DNA from: Bacteroidota bacterium
GTDB taxonomy: Bacteria > Bacteroidota > Bacteroidia > AKYH767-A > 2013-40CM-41-45
Direction: 5' to 3'
Length of the DNA stretch: 64,000 nt
Assembly (NCBI GenBank): GCA_016721305.1
Contig: JADKIH010000006.1
Coordinates: 120,378 to 184,377, forward strand
Below are positions 47,021-56,215 of this stretch, piece by piece. The notes under the pieces were generated by a model. That model ran no database searches and had not been told where the DNA came from. It saw nothing but the letters and a program-made list of their open reading frames with translations. Positions within the stretch are counted from its first letter, which is position 1; the number at the start of each line of letters is the position of its first letter. Both the position numbers and the translations under genes were made by a program.

Positions 47021-47225
47021 TTTACCTAATAAGATATCCAAGATGAACCGGTTGATGGCAATTCACCCTTGGTGGTGGGAGATTATTTTGTGTTGGTGTG
47101 CGTAAAGGCAAAAAGCTACATCGTGCAGCCGTTGGTTCGGCGATATAATTTTCAGCACTTTACCTACCAAAGATAATTTTTCAATCGTGAATTTCCAAGA
47201 AATGTTTTCAGGATTCTTTATTATT

Positions 47226-47233
47226 TAATTTTG
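47226..47233 (+). promoter_or_regulatory. -7 element TAATTTTG before bshC
   Basis: Perfect TAnnTTTG, 18 bases before the ATG at 47252. No -33 TTG at the usual spacing. Confidence 0.4.
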
Positions 47234-47251
47234 CCGAACTTTAGCATCATT

Positions 47252-48852
47252 ATGCCCCAAATGAACACCATCCGGATTCCTTACGAAGCCACCGGTTGTT
47301 TTGATAGATTACCGGTCAGTTATCTCAGTAATTCTCCTTTTTCAGAATTTTACGAGTTTGAACCTGATAATCTCGAATTCAGCCAACGATTAACAGCGTA
47401 CTCAAATGTTTCTGGACCGACCTAATCTGGTTTCCTTGCTAAAAAATCAGTATCAACAAGATGGAATCACACTTTCCTCAAAGGGGAGGAGAATTCCAAA
47501 ACCTCTTATCCGAAAACACATTTACCGTTACAACAGGTCATCAATTGAATCTCTTTCCGGGCCTCTCTATGTATTGTTTAAGTTGATGTCTACGATCAAA
47601 CTGGCGGATCAGCTTAGGATGGCCTATCCGGACCGACACTTTGTGCCTGTATATTGGATGGCTACCGAAGATCATGACATCGAAGAAATCAATCACCTTT
47701 CAATTTTCGGGAAAACGATTCGCTACGAAACGGCATATCGCGGACCTGCCGGTAATCTTCCACTTTCTGATATGAATACATTCTACTCCGAAGTAGAAGC
47801 TGTACTGGGTGCCGGTGTTCATGCCGATGAACTGAAAAGGTAATTGAAAAACTTTCTTGCTCGTCAGACAATCTTTCTTCAGCAATAAGGAAATGGACGA
47901 ATCATTTTTTGGGGAATTATGGCTTACTCATTCTCGATGCAAACGATGCTTCACTGAAAAGAAAGTTCGCAGGAATCATGGAGAAAGAGTTGCTTGGACA
48001 AGAGTCGTTCAAATTGGTTAACCAAACTAAGGTCGAACTTTCTGCTCAATTTCTCCCAAGTAAATCCAGAGAGAAATTAATCTTTTTTACATCGATGGAA
48101 ATACAAGAAACAGAATCGTCGCATCGTCGGATGGATTTGAAGTGCTGAATACAAACATTAAATTTTCGAAAGAAGAAATAATTTCACGACTGAAAAATTT
48201 TCCGGAACTATTCAGCCCGAATGTGATTCTTCGCCCGCTATATCAGGAAACCGTGCTTCCTAATGTAGCCTACATTGGCGGCCCTGCAGAAGTGGCTTAC
48301 TGGCTCGAACTTAAATCTGTGTTTGAATTACATGGAGTAAGTTATCCCGTTCTCATGTTGCGAAATTGTGCAATGATAGTTGAAGCGTCTGTCGCTCAGA
48401 GAATCGAAAAACTCAAATTAGAGATCGTCGACTTTTTTGCTAAAGAAGATGAGATCATTAAAAAATTTATCTCTGAGAAGGATCAACATTCATTCTCTGT
48501 TGAAGCAATGGTCGAAAAAATCAGCTAAGTCATTTGATGAAATCCGCGATCAGGCCGACGCTATTGATTCTTCTCTTAGCGCAACTGTTGAATCTGAAAA
48601 GCAGAAAGCACTTAACGCTTTGACAATGCTCGGAAAAAGGTTTTACGTTCCTTGAAGAAGAAAGATGAAACAGAAATTACTCAGATAAAAAAAATCCGGG
48701 AAAAACTTTTTCCCGGAGGTTCCTTGCAGGAAAGAAATGAATCTTTTCTGCCGTTGTATCTGAAGTGGGGATCTGAAATATTTGATATACTTTATCGCGA
48801 ATTCGATCCGTTGAACAATCAATTTACAATTCTTGTTGAAGAGACTGTTTAA
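47252..48852 (+). CDS. bshC: putative bacillithiol synthase BshC, at least seven frameshifts
   Basis: BshC joins cysteine to glucosaminyl-malate in bacillithiol synthesis. The span corresponds to the normal length of about 530 residues, but the frame changes near 47415, 47470, 47555, 47840, 48130, 48520 and 48645. Pieces in order: MPQMNTIRIPYEATGCFDRL; a segment ENTFTVTTGHQLNLF in a different frame; GPLYVLFKLMSTIKLADQL; FVPVYWMATEDHDIEEINH (the family signature); NYGLLILDANDASLKRKFAG; FEVLNTNIKFSKEEI; FSPNVILRPLYQETVLPNVA; YIGGPAEVAYWLELKSVFEL; LRNCAMIVEASV; and a C-terminal RENLFPGGSLQERNESF-like end. Sequence error or true decay cannot be separated here. Its stop pairs with the convergent phosphoesterase stop (TTAA). 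Confidence 0.75.
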
Positions 48853-50015
48853 TCTATCATTATTTTTCCTGTCGAAACAATCGTTTTTTCGTCTCTCAAT
48901 TCGTAGAGATAAATTCCGCTCTGTAAGCCTTCTCTTCGGAAAGGAAGCGTCGATTTAGAGGAGAGTAATTGCGCTGGCTCGTTTCTGACTTCATGGCCAA
49001 GGATATCATATACGTGCAATTCATAACCGCTCGTCGAAATTTCGCGAACGTCAACATGAATCACAGCTTCATTAGTTACCGGGTTAGGATAAACGTTGCT
49101 CTGAATTGAACTTGACGAGATCTCGCTTACTGAATTCGTTAACCATATCTCTTCAATCGGAGTTGAATTTGCACTCGCTCCGAGATAGGGCAAAGCATAC
49201 ATATCTTCGATTGTTCGCAACATATCATAATGATCGTAACCGTTTGTTGCATAATTGCCTTGTTGTACCATTGGGCCAACAAAGAAGCATGGAATGTGAT
49301 TCGATGCATAATTGTCGTCTTCATCGAATAAAACGATCAATAGGCTGTTATGACCCATAGCCCAGTTCACGTAATCGCCCAGCTTTGCCTGTACCCAATC
49401 GTCACATGCAATTACTCTCGCAGGGTCCGTACCATTGTGCATGTCGTTATCCATATCGGGGATGACAAATGAAACATCAGGCAGCAAATTGTAATCTGAT
49501 GGAAATCCATTCATGGTTTCATTGCAATAAGAAGGTATCTGATTCAAACCGGTACCTTGCCAGTTCACCCAAGGGGAGTGTTTTCGTCCATATGCACCAT
49601 TGGCTTCGGCTGTTGAGCCGGTAGAGGGGAGGTTTTCGGAGTATCCTTTGAACGTAAAACCATTGTTGATCAAACTTGCACCCAAATTAGGTGTTGACCA
49701 TGGCGTTCCCGAAGGGAGGTTGTCGTTGGTCACACCAAGATTATCACCTGCAAACAGCATGATGTAATTAGGTTGACTTGGATGAGTGAGGGCATAGTAC
49801 TCAACCATGTTTGCACCGCTTTGTGAAAGAGCGTTGATGTAAGGTGCCGAAGGCGATGAAATAACTTGCCAGTAGCTGTGATTTTCTAATACAAGAATTA
49901 CAGTATGATCAGGGCGGGGAATGATGGCATTTGCATTGGAAAGTCCAATGAACATTAATGCGACCATTACCAAATTACGGATCAATCGAATCGTCGTTGA
50001 ATAAATCATTTTCAT
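48849..50015 (-). CDS. secreted phosphoesterase (acid-phosphatase-like) with T9SS sorting domain
   Basis: A 388-residue exported protein. The signal peptide ends near SNANA. The body (residues 30-300) belongs to the phosphoesterase family PF04185-like (fungal acid phosphatase/phospholipase C type), with DHTVILVLENHSYWQVI, SGANMVEYYALTHPSQPNYI and DNDMHNGTDPAR, then LLIVLFDEDDNYASNHIP and GYDHYDMLRTIEDMYALPYL. Metal and active-site residues (E-N-H, H-P-S, D-E-D) are present. The last 80 residues are a type A sorting domain (NVYPNPVTNEAVIHVDVREI, LQSGIYLYELRDE). It probably frees phosphate from organic esters outside the cell. No Pho-box-like array was found in its promoter. Confidence 0.87.
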   Translation of the reverse strand: MKMIYSTTIRLIRNLVMVALMFIGLSNANAIIPRPDHTVILVLENHSYWQVISSPSAPYINALSQSGANMVEYYALTHPSQPNYIMLFAGDNLGVTNDNLPSGTPWSTPNLGASLINNGFTFKGYSENLPSTGSTAEANGAYGRKHSPWVNWQGTGLNQIPSYCNETMNGFPSDYNLLPDVSFVIPDMDNDMHNGTDPARVIACDDWVQAKLGDYVNWAMGHNSLLIVLFDEDDNYASNHIPCFFVGPMVQQGNYATNGYDHYDMLRTIEDMYALPYLGASANSTPIEEIWLTNSVSEISSSSIQSNVYPNPVTNEAVIHVDVREISTSGYELHVYDILGHEVRNEPAQLLSSKSTLPFRREGLQSGIYLYELRDEKTIVSTGKIMID

Positions 50016-50341
50016 TTTTTGTTGGGTGTGTCAAATTGATGAATAATACTTCTGCTCAATCTAATACAGCAAAGGAATCGACGAATATTGGACGAGGAAT
50101 GAATATAAATTGTCCTCAATTCCGGTTATCGACATTCCTGCTTGCTTTGCACAGATTTGCTTGATTTTTATACGGATTTAAGCTCCATTTTGTAGGCATT
50201 TTGTTCATAAAAAGTACCTGCGATTTCTTACAATTCCTCTTTCATCAAGAATTGTGATTTAAGGCATTTTTATCCCTGTCAAACTTGAAAAAATGGTGAT
50301 AAATCTTCTTCTTTTCTGAAGGATTGAATCATTTATTACGA
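50016..50341. other. AT-rich divergent region between the phosphoesterase gene and guaA
   Basis: About 330 bases with no open frame of note. Apart from the guaA -7 element at its end nothing was recognised. Confidence 0.45.
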
Positions 50342-50349
50342 TATTTTTG
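50342..50349 (+). promoter_or_regulatory. -7 element TATTTTTG three bases before the guaA start
   Basis: Perfect TAnnTTTG match. The mRNA would be leaderless or the transcription start would lie inside the coding region; a later start codon is not obvious. Confidence 0.4.
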
Positions 50350-50352
50350 CGC

Positions 50353-51882
50353 ATGCACCAAAAAATACTGATTGCCGACTTCGGTTCTCAATATACCCAG
50401 CTCATTGCGCGAAGAATTCGCGAACTAAATGTCTATTGTGAAATCCATCCGTTTCACCATTTCCCTGTACTAACAGATGATGTGAAAGGCATTATCCTAT
50501 CCGGTAGCCCTTCCTCAGTAAGAGATGCCGATTCCCCAAAGTTTGATCTTTCCGGAATTCGCGGGAAAGTCCCCGTTTTGGGCGTATGTTATGGTGCCCA
50601 ATTGATGGCAAATAACAATGGCGGTGAAGTCCTTCCTTCAAAAATCAGAGAATACGGAAGGGCTCATCTGGTAACAATCGATTCTTCTTCCGAACTCTTT
50701 GCAGATATTCGCCCGGAATCAACGGTTTGGATGTCGCACGGAGATACGATTGCAAAAGTGCCATCTAATTTTAAAATCGTAGCAAGTACTCCTGACGTAA
50801 AAGTTGCTGCTTATAAAATCGCTGAAGAAGCTACTTACGGTATTCAATTCCACCCTGAAGTGACTCATTCGGAAGATGGCAAAACACTTTTGAAAAACTT
50901 CCTCGTCAATATTTGCAAATGTCGTCAGGACTGGAATCCGGCTTCTTTTGTTCAGGAAACAATCAGCTCATTAAAGAAAACTCTGGGTGATGATCAGGTG
51001 GTTCTCGGATTGTCGGGTGGTGTCGATAGCAGTGTCGCTGCTGTTCTCTTGCACCAGGCTATCGGAAAAACCTTCATTGCATTTTCGTAGATAACGGCCT
51101 GCTCCGAAAAAACGAATTTGATCAGGTGCTGGATTCGTACCGCCACATGGGACTTAATATCACAGGTGTGGATGCCAAGGCCGAATTTTATTCAGCACTC
51201 AACGGTCTTACCGATCCTGAACAAAAACGTAAAGCAATCGGTCGCACGTTTATCGAAGTGTTCGATCGCGAATCTCACTCGAATCAAAGATGTTAAATGG
51301 CTCGCTCAGGGAACTATTTATCCTGACGTGATCGAATCTGTAAGCGTCAAAGGCCCTTCTGCCACTATCAAAAGCCATCATAACGTAGGAGGCTTGCCTG
51401 ATAAAATGAAACTCAAAATTGTTGAGCCTCTCAATACGCTCTTCAAAGATGAAGTTCGTCTGGTAGGCGCACAATTGAATATCGATCCTGCTATCCTTAA
51501 TCGTCACCCATTTCCGGGACCAGGACTGGCTATTCGTATTCTTGGTGAAATTACGCCGGATAAGGTACAGATCGTCCAGGATGCAGACGAGATTTTTATC
51601 TCTTCTCTTAAGCGTGAAAATCTCTACAATACAGTTTGGCAGGCCGGCGTTATCTTATTGCCTGTTCAATCTGTCGGTGTTATGGGCGACGAGCGCACAT
51701 ACGAAAAAGCTGTATGCCTCCGCGCAGTACAATCAGTCGATGGAATGACGGCTGACTGGTGCCATTTGCCTCATACCTTTTTAGCCAAGGTCTCCAACGA
51801 CATCATCAATAAAGTAAAAGGAATCAATCGTGTGGTTTACGATATCAGCTCTAAACCACCTGCAACGATTGAATGGGAATAA
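50353..51882 (+). CDS. guaA: GMP synthase (glutamine-hydrolysing), two frameshifts
   Basis: Converts XMP to GMP with glutamine and ATP. The ATG at 50353 (MHQKILIADFGSQYTQL) gives about 510 residues after repair. The glutaminase domain has the nucleophile in GVCYGAQLMA (Cys near 79) and the His/Glu pair in IQFHPEVTHS. The ATP pyrophosphatase loop is LGLSGGVDSSVAAVLL. The C-terminal dimer domain has IRDIKW-like RIKDVKWLAQGTIYPDVIES, PFPGPGLAIRILGE and ISSKPPATIEWE. Frames change near 51075 (FIAF-stop, true FICIFVDNGLLRKNEFDQVL) and near 51275. This housekeeping gene is normally intact, so the breaks are probably errors. Confidence 0.92.
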
Positions 51883-51900
51883 TAATCTGACAATTAAATT

Positions 51901-53335
51901 ATGATAAGTAAATTCACTTTGCGTACTGTTTTTCTTTTACTCTTTATCAGCCTGTCAGGACTAGGATACGGACAAGCAACATTGTCGAAGAAAGATACTT
52001 CGGATGTCCGTTTTGTAAATGCCCGAAAGTTTTACATCTATAAGGTTGACAAAGGAGAAACACTCTTTAGCATCTCTCAGAAATTCAATATTCCTCAGGA
52101 AGAGATTCTTGAATTTAACAAAGAAATCGATGGGCAAGGATTAAAATACAAATCAAAAATTTGGATACCTGCTTATTCATGGTTGAAAAAAGATGATGAT
52201 AAATCTGTGAAAGCCGCTGAAGAAAAGGATAAGCACTACGATAAAATTACCTACAAAATTACCTTGATCTCAGCGTTGAATTACCCGAAGATGTACGTGT
52301 CTGATTCATTGAATTCAGATAGTACTTTTATTGAGGAAGCAATTTCCAAAGATGTAAAAGCTAATCTGGAATTTGTGGAAGGTGCATTGCATGCTGCTGA
52401 TGTTATGACTAAGTCCGGTTTTAAATCAGTCATTCGAATCGTAGATAGCGAAGATGATACTCTGCATGTTCTGAAGTTAATGAACGCCGATGCGATTCCT
52501 GATCTGATCGTTACAAATGCTTCGGGAAATGTATTAAAATGGTGCGCGAAGTATGCTGATGATAAAGGGATAAAATTAATCTCCAGCGGAGTAAATACTT
52601 CAGATCAATTGAAAGCTTTTAGCAATTCAATTTCTTTGTTGCCTTCATCGCTCACTCAATGTAAAGAAATGGGTGCCTTCATGGCATCAGAATATCCCGG
52701 CTCAGTTGCTATAACCGTACGAACATCTCAAGCCAAAGAAAATGAACGCTCAGCGTTTTTTAAATTGGGCTGGAGAAGGGTCAAAAGTGAGAAGGAAGTT
52801 ACCATAGATTATGCTAAAGGCGGAGTGTCTTCTCTAATTGATAGCTTATCGAAGTCGAAAACGAATATTGTATTTCTCTCCTCATCGAATGAAGATATGG
52901 CCACGACTATTTTATCGGAGCTTAAGCTTCATTTATCGGATCGCAAGATTATTGTTGCCGGATTGCCTACATGGCAATACTTCGAAACACTTGACCAGAA
53001 CCTGCTCACACAATGCAACACCATATTTTCAGTCCGGGCTTTATTCAGGATGCATCAAACCTGTTGAAGATTTCAGAAAGTTCTTCAGAGATACTTATAA
53101 TGGGGAACCGGGCGAATCTGCATATCAGGGATTTGATGCCATGACTTTTTCGGCGAAGAATTTATTGGCAGAAGGAAAGAAATTTGCAGGAACGGATGGC
53201 TTGCTTTCGATCGACGGACTTTATACTCGTTATGATTTTTCATCAGAGCATCGGGAGAATTCTGTTATCCATGTTTTCAAACCCGGTAATAACGAGAACA
53301 TCGATCTAGCTGCTAAGCCAAAAGAAAAGAAATAA
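51901..53335 (+). CDS. exported LysM protein with periplasmic-binding-protein-like domain, two frameshifts
   Basis: The ATG at 51901 opens a signal peptide (cleavage near LGYGQ). A LysM domain spans residues 43-90 (YIYKVDKGETLFSISQKFNI). The rest (about 110-478) resembles type-1 periplasmic binding proteins (amino-acid ABC transporter family), with PDLIVTNASGNVLKWC, GVNTSDQLKAFSNSISLLPS, NEDMATTILSELKLHLSDRK and GYDAMTFSAKNLLAEGKKF-like QGFDAMTFSAKNLLAE. Around 53035-53060 two compensating shifts hide the stretch SPGFIQDASN before VEDFRKFFRDTYNG. It probably senses or binds a ligand at the cell wall. Its stop overlaps hemF (TAATG), and guaA ends 18 bases before it. Confidence 0.78.
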
Positions 53336-54237
53336 TGACAGTCGAAAAGGAAGCCGTAGCCGACTGGTTCAAAGGTCTGCAGGATGAAATATGCACGGCC
53401 TTAGAGGGAGCTGACGGACAAGGCAAGTTTGAAGAGGATCGGTGGGAGAGACCCGGTGGAGGAGGAGGCCGTACGCGCATTATACGTAATGGTGCTGTAA
53501 TAGAAAAGGGAGGCGTAAATTTTTCGGCTGTTCATGGCACTGCTCCGGAATTTCTGATTCGGCAACTTGGGCTCGACAGGGAGTCTAACCCCCAATTTTT
53601 TGCAACAGGAGTTTCAATCGTCATTCACCCGAATAACCCGATGGTTCCGATTATTCATATGAATGTCCGCTACTTTGAAACAACGGGTGGTATTGCATGG
53701 TTTGGTGGCGGTATTGACCTGACTCCACATTATGTTAAACAGGAAGACGGGCGTTTCTTTCATCACTTTCTGAAAGATGTATGCGACAAACATGATCCGT
53801 CGTATTATCCTGAATTTAAACAATGGGCCGATAATTACTTTTTCATCAAACATCGAAATGAAACCCGAGGGATCGGAGGAATTTTCTTCGATCAGTTAAA
53901 AGCAAATGAAAAGTTTTCGATCGATCAGCGTTTTGAATTCGTAAAAGAGGTCGGATCGGCATTTGCTCCAATTTATACGGAGCTGATCAAACGGAATAAG
54001 AATCTCCCTTTTACAGATGAACATAAACAATGGCAATTCCTGCGCCGGGGCCGCTATGTCGAATTCAATCTCGTTTATGACCGAGGCACAAAATTCGGTC
54101 TCGAAACCGACGGACGTACCGAATCCATTCTTATGAGTCTGCCTGCACAAGCAAATTGGGAATACAACTTTGTCCCAACTCCCGGAAGCGCTGAAGAAGC
54201 GACATTGAAGCTCTTGCGGAAGGGTGTTGATTGGTAG
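53335..54237 (+). CDS. hemF: oxygen-dependent coproporphyrinogen-III oxidase
   Basis: Converts coproporphyrinogen III to protoporphyrinogen IX in heme synthesis using oxygen. The 300-residue length is normal. Conserved sites are RPGGGGGRTRII, VHGTAPEF, FATGVSIVIHPNNPMVPIIH, GIAWFGGGIDLTPHY, the metal-linked KHRNETRGIGGIFFDQL and RGRYVEFNLVYDRGTKFGLE. No frameshift. It overlaps the preceding gene by one base. Immediately after its stop the tandem repeats begin. Confidence 0.97.
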   Translation: MTVEKEAVADWFKGLQDEICTALEGADGQGKFEEDRWERPGGGGGRTRIIRNGAVIEKGGVNFSAVHGTAPEFLIRQLGLDRESNPQFFATGVSIVIHPNNPMVPIIHMNVRYFETTGGIAWFGGGIDLTPHYVKQEDGRFFHHFLKDVCDKHDPSYYPEFKQWADNYFFIKHRNETRGIGGIFFDQLKANEKFSIDQRFEFVKEVGSAFAPIYTELIKRNKNLPFTDEHKQWQFLRRGRYVEFNLVYDRGTKFGLETDGRTESILMSLPAQANWEYNFVPTPGSAEEATLKLLRKGVDW

Positions 54238-54240
54238 ATC

Positions 54241-54417
54241 GGGTTGCGGGTTGCGGGTTGCGGGTTGCGAGTTGCGAGTTACGAGTTACGGGTTGCGAGT
54301 TACGGGTTGCGGGTTAGGGTTGCGGGTTAGGTGCGGGGTGGTTGCGGGTTGCGGGTTGCGAGTTGCGGGTTGCGGGTTGCGGGTTGCGAGTTACGAGTTA
54401 CGGGTTACGAGTTGCGA
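54241..54417. repeat. heptanucleotide repeat (GGTTGCG)n
   Basis: About 24 copies of a 7-base unit G-A/G-G-T-T-A/G-C, starting a few bases after the hemF stop. Any open frame in it encodes only a periodic RVAGCGL-like peptide and is not real. Confidence 0.92.
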
Positions 54418-54433
54418 AACAGCCCCTAACTAA

Positions 54434-54546
54434 CAGTCAACTTACTACTTACTACTTACTACTTACTACTTACTACTTACTACTTACTACTTACTACTTA
54501 CTACTTACTACTTACTACTTACTACTTACTACTTACCACTTACTAC
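54434..54546. repeat. heptanucleotide repeat CAGTCAA + (CTTACTA)n
   Basis: About 15 heptads after the anchor AGTCAA, the longest array of this family here. The last heptads carry variants (CTTACCA). It continues the region started by the GGTTGCG repeat. Confidence 0.95.
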
Positions 54547-54607
54547 CCAAACTTTGCCAATTTGAAAATAATTTCGATATTCGCCTCATCAAAACCGGTC
54601 TATAACC

Positions 54608-54754
54608 ATGTCACACGAACATCATTCAGGTCAACCTCAACAAAATCAGGGATTTTGGTATACTTATTTTGGCAAAGGCGGCGCTGCCGTTGTAGCTTTC
54701 CTATGGATACTATTGACGATCAGCTGGATTTTCAGCGTCGTTAAATGGGGATAA
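54608..54754 (+). CDS. 48-residue single-pass membrane protein
   Basis: A short gene from ATG 54608 to TAA 54752-54754. It starts MSHEHHSGQPQQNQGFWY with a His/Gln-rich polar head, then a hydrophobic helix (residues 26-43, AAVVAFLWILLTISWIFS) and ends VVKWG. A strong terminator follows 18 bases on. The function is unknown. Small proteins with His-rich heads and one helix sometimes accompany respiratory complexes; there is no local evidence for that. It could be real because of the terminator and good hydrophobicity. Confidence 0.6.
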   Translation: MSHEHHSGQPQQNQGFWYTYFGKGGAAVVAFLWILLTISWIFSVVKWG

Positions 54755-54771
54755 TAACCTATAATAACTTC

Positions 54772-54810
54772 AAAAAAAAGTGCAGGTCTTTCGGCCCGCA
54801 CTTTTTTTTT
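54772..54810. terminator. bidirectional terminator after the 48-residue gene
   Basis: AAAAAAAAGTGC ... GCACTTTTTTTT outer stem with an inner GG/CC pair and loop. It also serves the convergent glucosaminidase gene. Confidence 0.85.
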
Positions 54811-54820
54811 GCGTTGGTTT

Positions 54821-55471
54821 TTATTTCGATAGCTTTTTGATCTTTTCTACATATTTAGTGTCTTCGGCATAATAGGTTCCGAGAAACAATAAATAGCGTT
54901 CAGTCAACTTGAAGCTCTGATCTTGCCAGTGCTTGTAGTCTTTTACGCAGTCTTGCCAGTTGGCATATACAGCATAGTGATTCTTGTTATGGTATTTCAT
55001 CAATTCTTCCTGAGTTCCTTTGATAATCTGATTCGTCTCAGGTAAATAAATACCAATCGCCGTCGTTTTACGCTTGAATGGGAAACGCATTCCAAGCAGG
55101 TTATTCGTATGCTTAGCCAGATAAGAATTCAGGTGAGCCGATTCAATCATGATCTGAGCAAAAACCTGATCCGGGCAAAGTATGCTGTTCGAGTCAAGCT
55201 CACTGCGTAAGGTTGCTTCGGTCAACGGGCGATTCTGCTTGAAGATATTCGAATCGACATTACTCAGGCCACCGGCATTATTGTATGAGTAATCGTTGAA
55301 CGTTAAAATGAAGAAGAATACGAAGAAGAAGAATGCGAAAGTATTGTTCCAGATTCCCGAACGGTGGACAATCTGAGTTGGGCGCATGAAATTATCACAG
55401 TCCTCGTTCATGCACAACGCATAATCCTCTTCCTGGCGGATCGACTTTGAATGACAACAACTTGTTTTCAT
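54821..55471 (-). CDS. membrane-anchored glucosaminidase-like peptidoglycan hydrolase
   Basis: A 216-residue protein. A Cys/acidic N-terminus (MKTSCCHSKS, EEDYALCMNEDC) precedes one membrane helix (about 43-62, FAFFFFVFFFILTF). The periplasmic part matches the GH73-like N-acetylglucosaminidase family (FlgJ/Bax type): TEATLRSELDSNSILCPDQV, FAQIMIESAHLNSYLAKHTN with the likely catalytic Glu in MIESA, NLLGMRFPF and YANWQDCVKDYKHWQ. It probably cuts glycan strands for growth or secretion. The next gene on either side is distant, so it stands alone. Confidence 0.8.
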   Translation of the reverse strand: MKTSCCHSKSIRQEEDYALCMNEDCDNFMRPTQIVHRSGIWNNTFAFFFFVFFFILTFNDYSYNNAGGLSNVDSNIFKQNRPLTEATLRSELDSNSILCPDQVFAQIMIESAHLNSYLAKHTNNLLGMRFPFKRKTTAIGIYLPETNQIIKGTQEELMKYHNKNHYAVYANWQDCVKDYKHWQDQSFKLTERYLLFLGTYYAEDTKYVEKIKKLSK

Positions 55472-56160
55472 GTCTTTGAGTTTTAGTTAAGTGCGTCTGG
55501 TTTTTCAAGGCTGCGTCTTGATTACAACAACAAAAATACCCCATCGGCAGGGCTTCCTAAACCTTATTTGGCCAAACGGCCTGATCGGTTTGGTGAAAGC
55601 AGGCATGGGTTTGGCGAATATCTCAAATGCCGATTTTGAGCTAAAATCGCAATATTTTGACTTAAAGGAGCCCTTTCAGTGTGATTTTATGGGTATTTGG
55701 GAACGAATTCACGCCGGGTTTGGCTAATTGAGACCGAACAGGGTCGGCGGGAAGTTTAAGGGAAAGCTCAATATTGAAGAAATGGTAAAAACAGATTTAT
55801 TACCGGTACCGGCGGAAGCAGTAAGCTCGGCGTACAGAAAATTTTTCAGCCGAAATGGAGTGGATTTAGATCAGCTCAATACAAGGTGAGATCGCAAGCT
55901 CATCAGGAATAGCTATCGGTAAGGGTTATTTAACGATAACGCCTTTATAAGACCAGAATACCGAAATATCAATAAAATAAAGATATTCTTGTCTTATAAT
56001 TAATATTATGTTAAGTAGTATTAAAGTTAGCCCGGACCTATCCGTTTAGATTACGGCTTCCATTTTTCACAGAATACTCTTTTGAGATCGTACCTATCGC
56101 ATGAACTGTTCAGAAAAAAATGGAGTTCATTTTTCATGCTGCCCTACTTTCTGTAATGGC
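55472..56160. other. intergenic region of about 690 bases
   Basis: AT-rich DNA between the glucosaminidase and TPR genes. A short open frame (MVKTDLLPVPAEAVSSAYRK, 35 codons at about 55783-55890) and other frames look non-coding. A TAACATA/TAATTAT pair at 55996-56013 resembles the Pho-box units but has no gene behind it. Nothing else was recognised. Confidence 0.45.
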
Positions 56161-56193
56161 AAAAAAAAAATCCCGACTCTATTCTGTCGGGAT
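56161..56193 (-). terminator. terminator of the TPR gene
   Basis: Stem ATCCCGAC/GTCGGGAT with an 8-base loop, followed on the minus strand by a long T-run (the A-run at 56161-56170). Confidence 0.85.
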
Positions 56194-56215
56194 CTTAAGT
56201 ATCTTATATGAAAGC

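Noticed and set aside
50353..51882. Programmed frameshifting in guaA, phoU or fabI
   Set aside because: No slippery site with downstream pseudoknot was seen and these genes are not known for recoding; the same breaks occur in many unrelated genes here.
54434..54546. Regular repeats that could be taken for a CRISPR array
   Set aside because: Units are 7 bases with no spacers, and no cas gene is present.
54224..54605. Open frames through the heptanucleotide arrays at 54.2-54.6 kb
   Set aside because: They encode only periodic peptides (RVAGCGL..., LLLTTYY...) from tandem repeats and have no codon bias or start signal.
55491..55727. 78-residue open frame on the plus strand after the glucosaminidase gene
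   Set aside because: It starts beside the promoter side of the glucosaminidase gene, has no family match and no usable start signal.
55985..56013. A fourth set of 11-base-spaced units (TAACATA, TAATTAT, CAAGAAT)
   Set aside because: The DNA is very AT-rich, the -7 site at the right distance has two mismatches, and no minus-strand gene follows within 500 bases.
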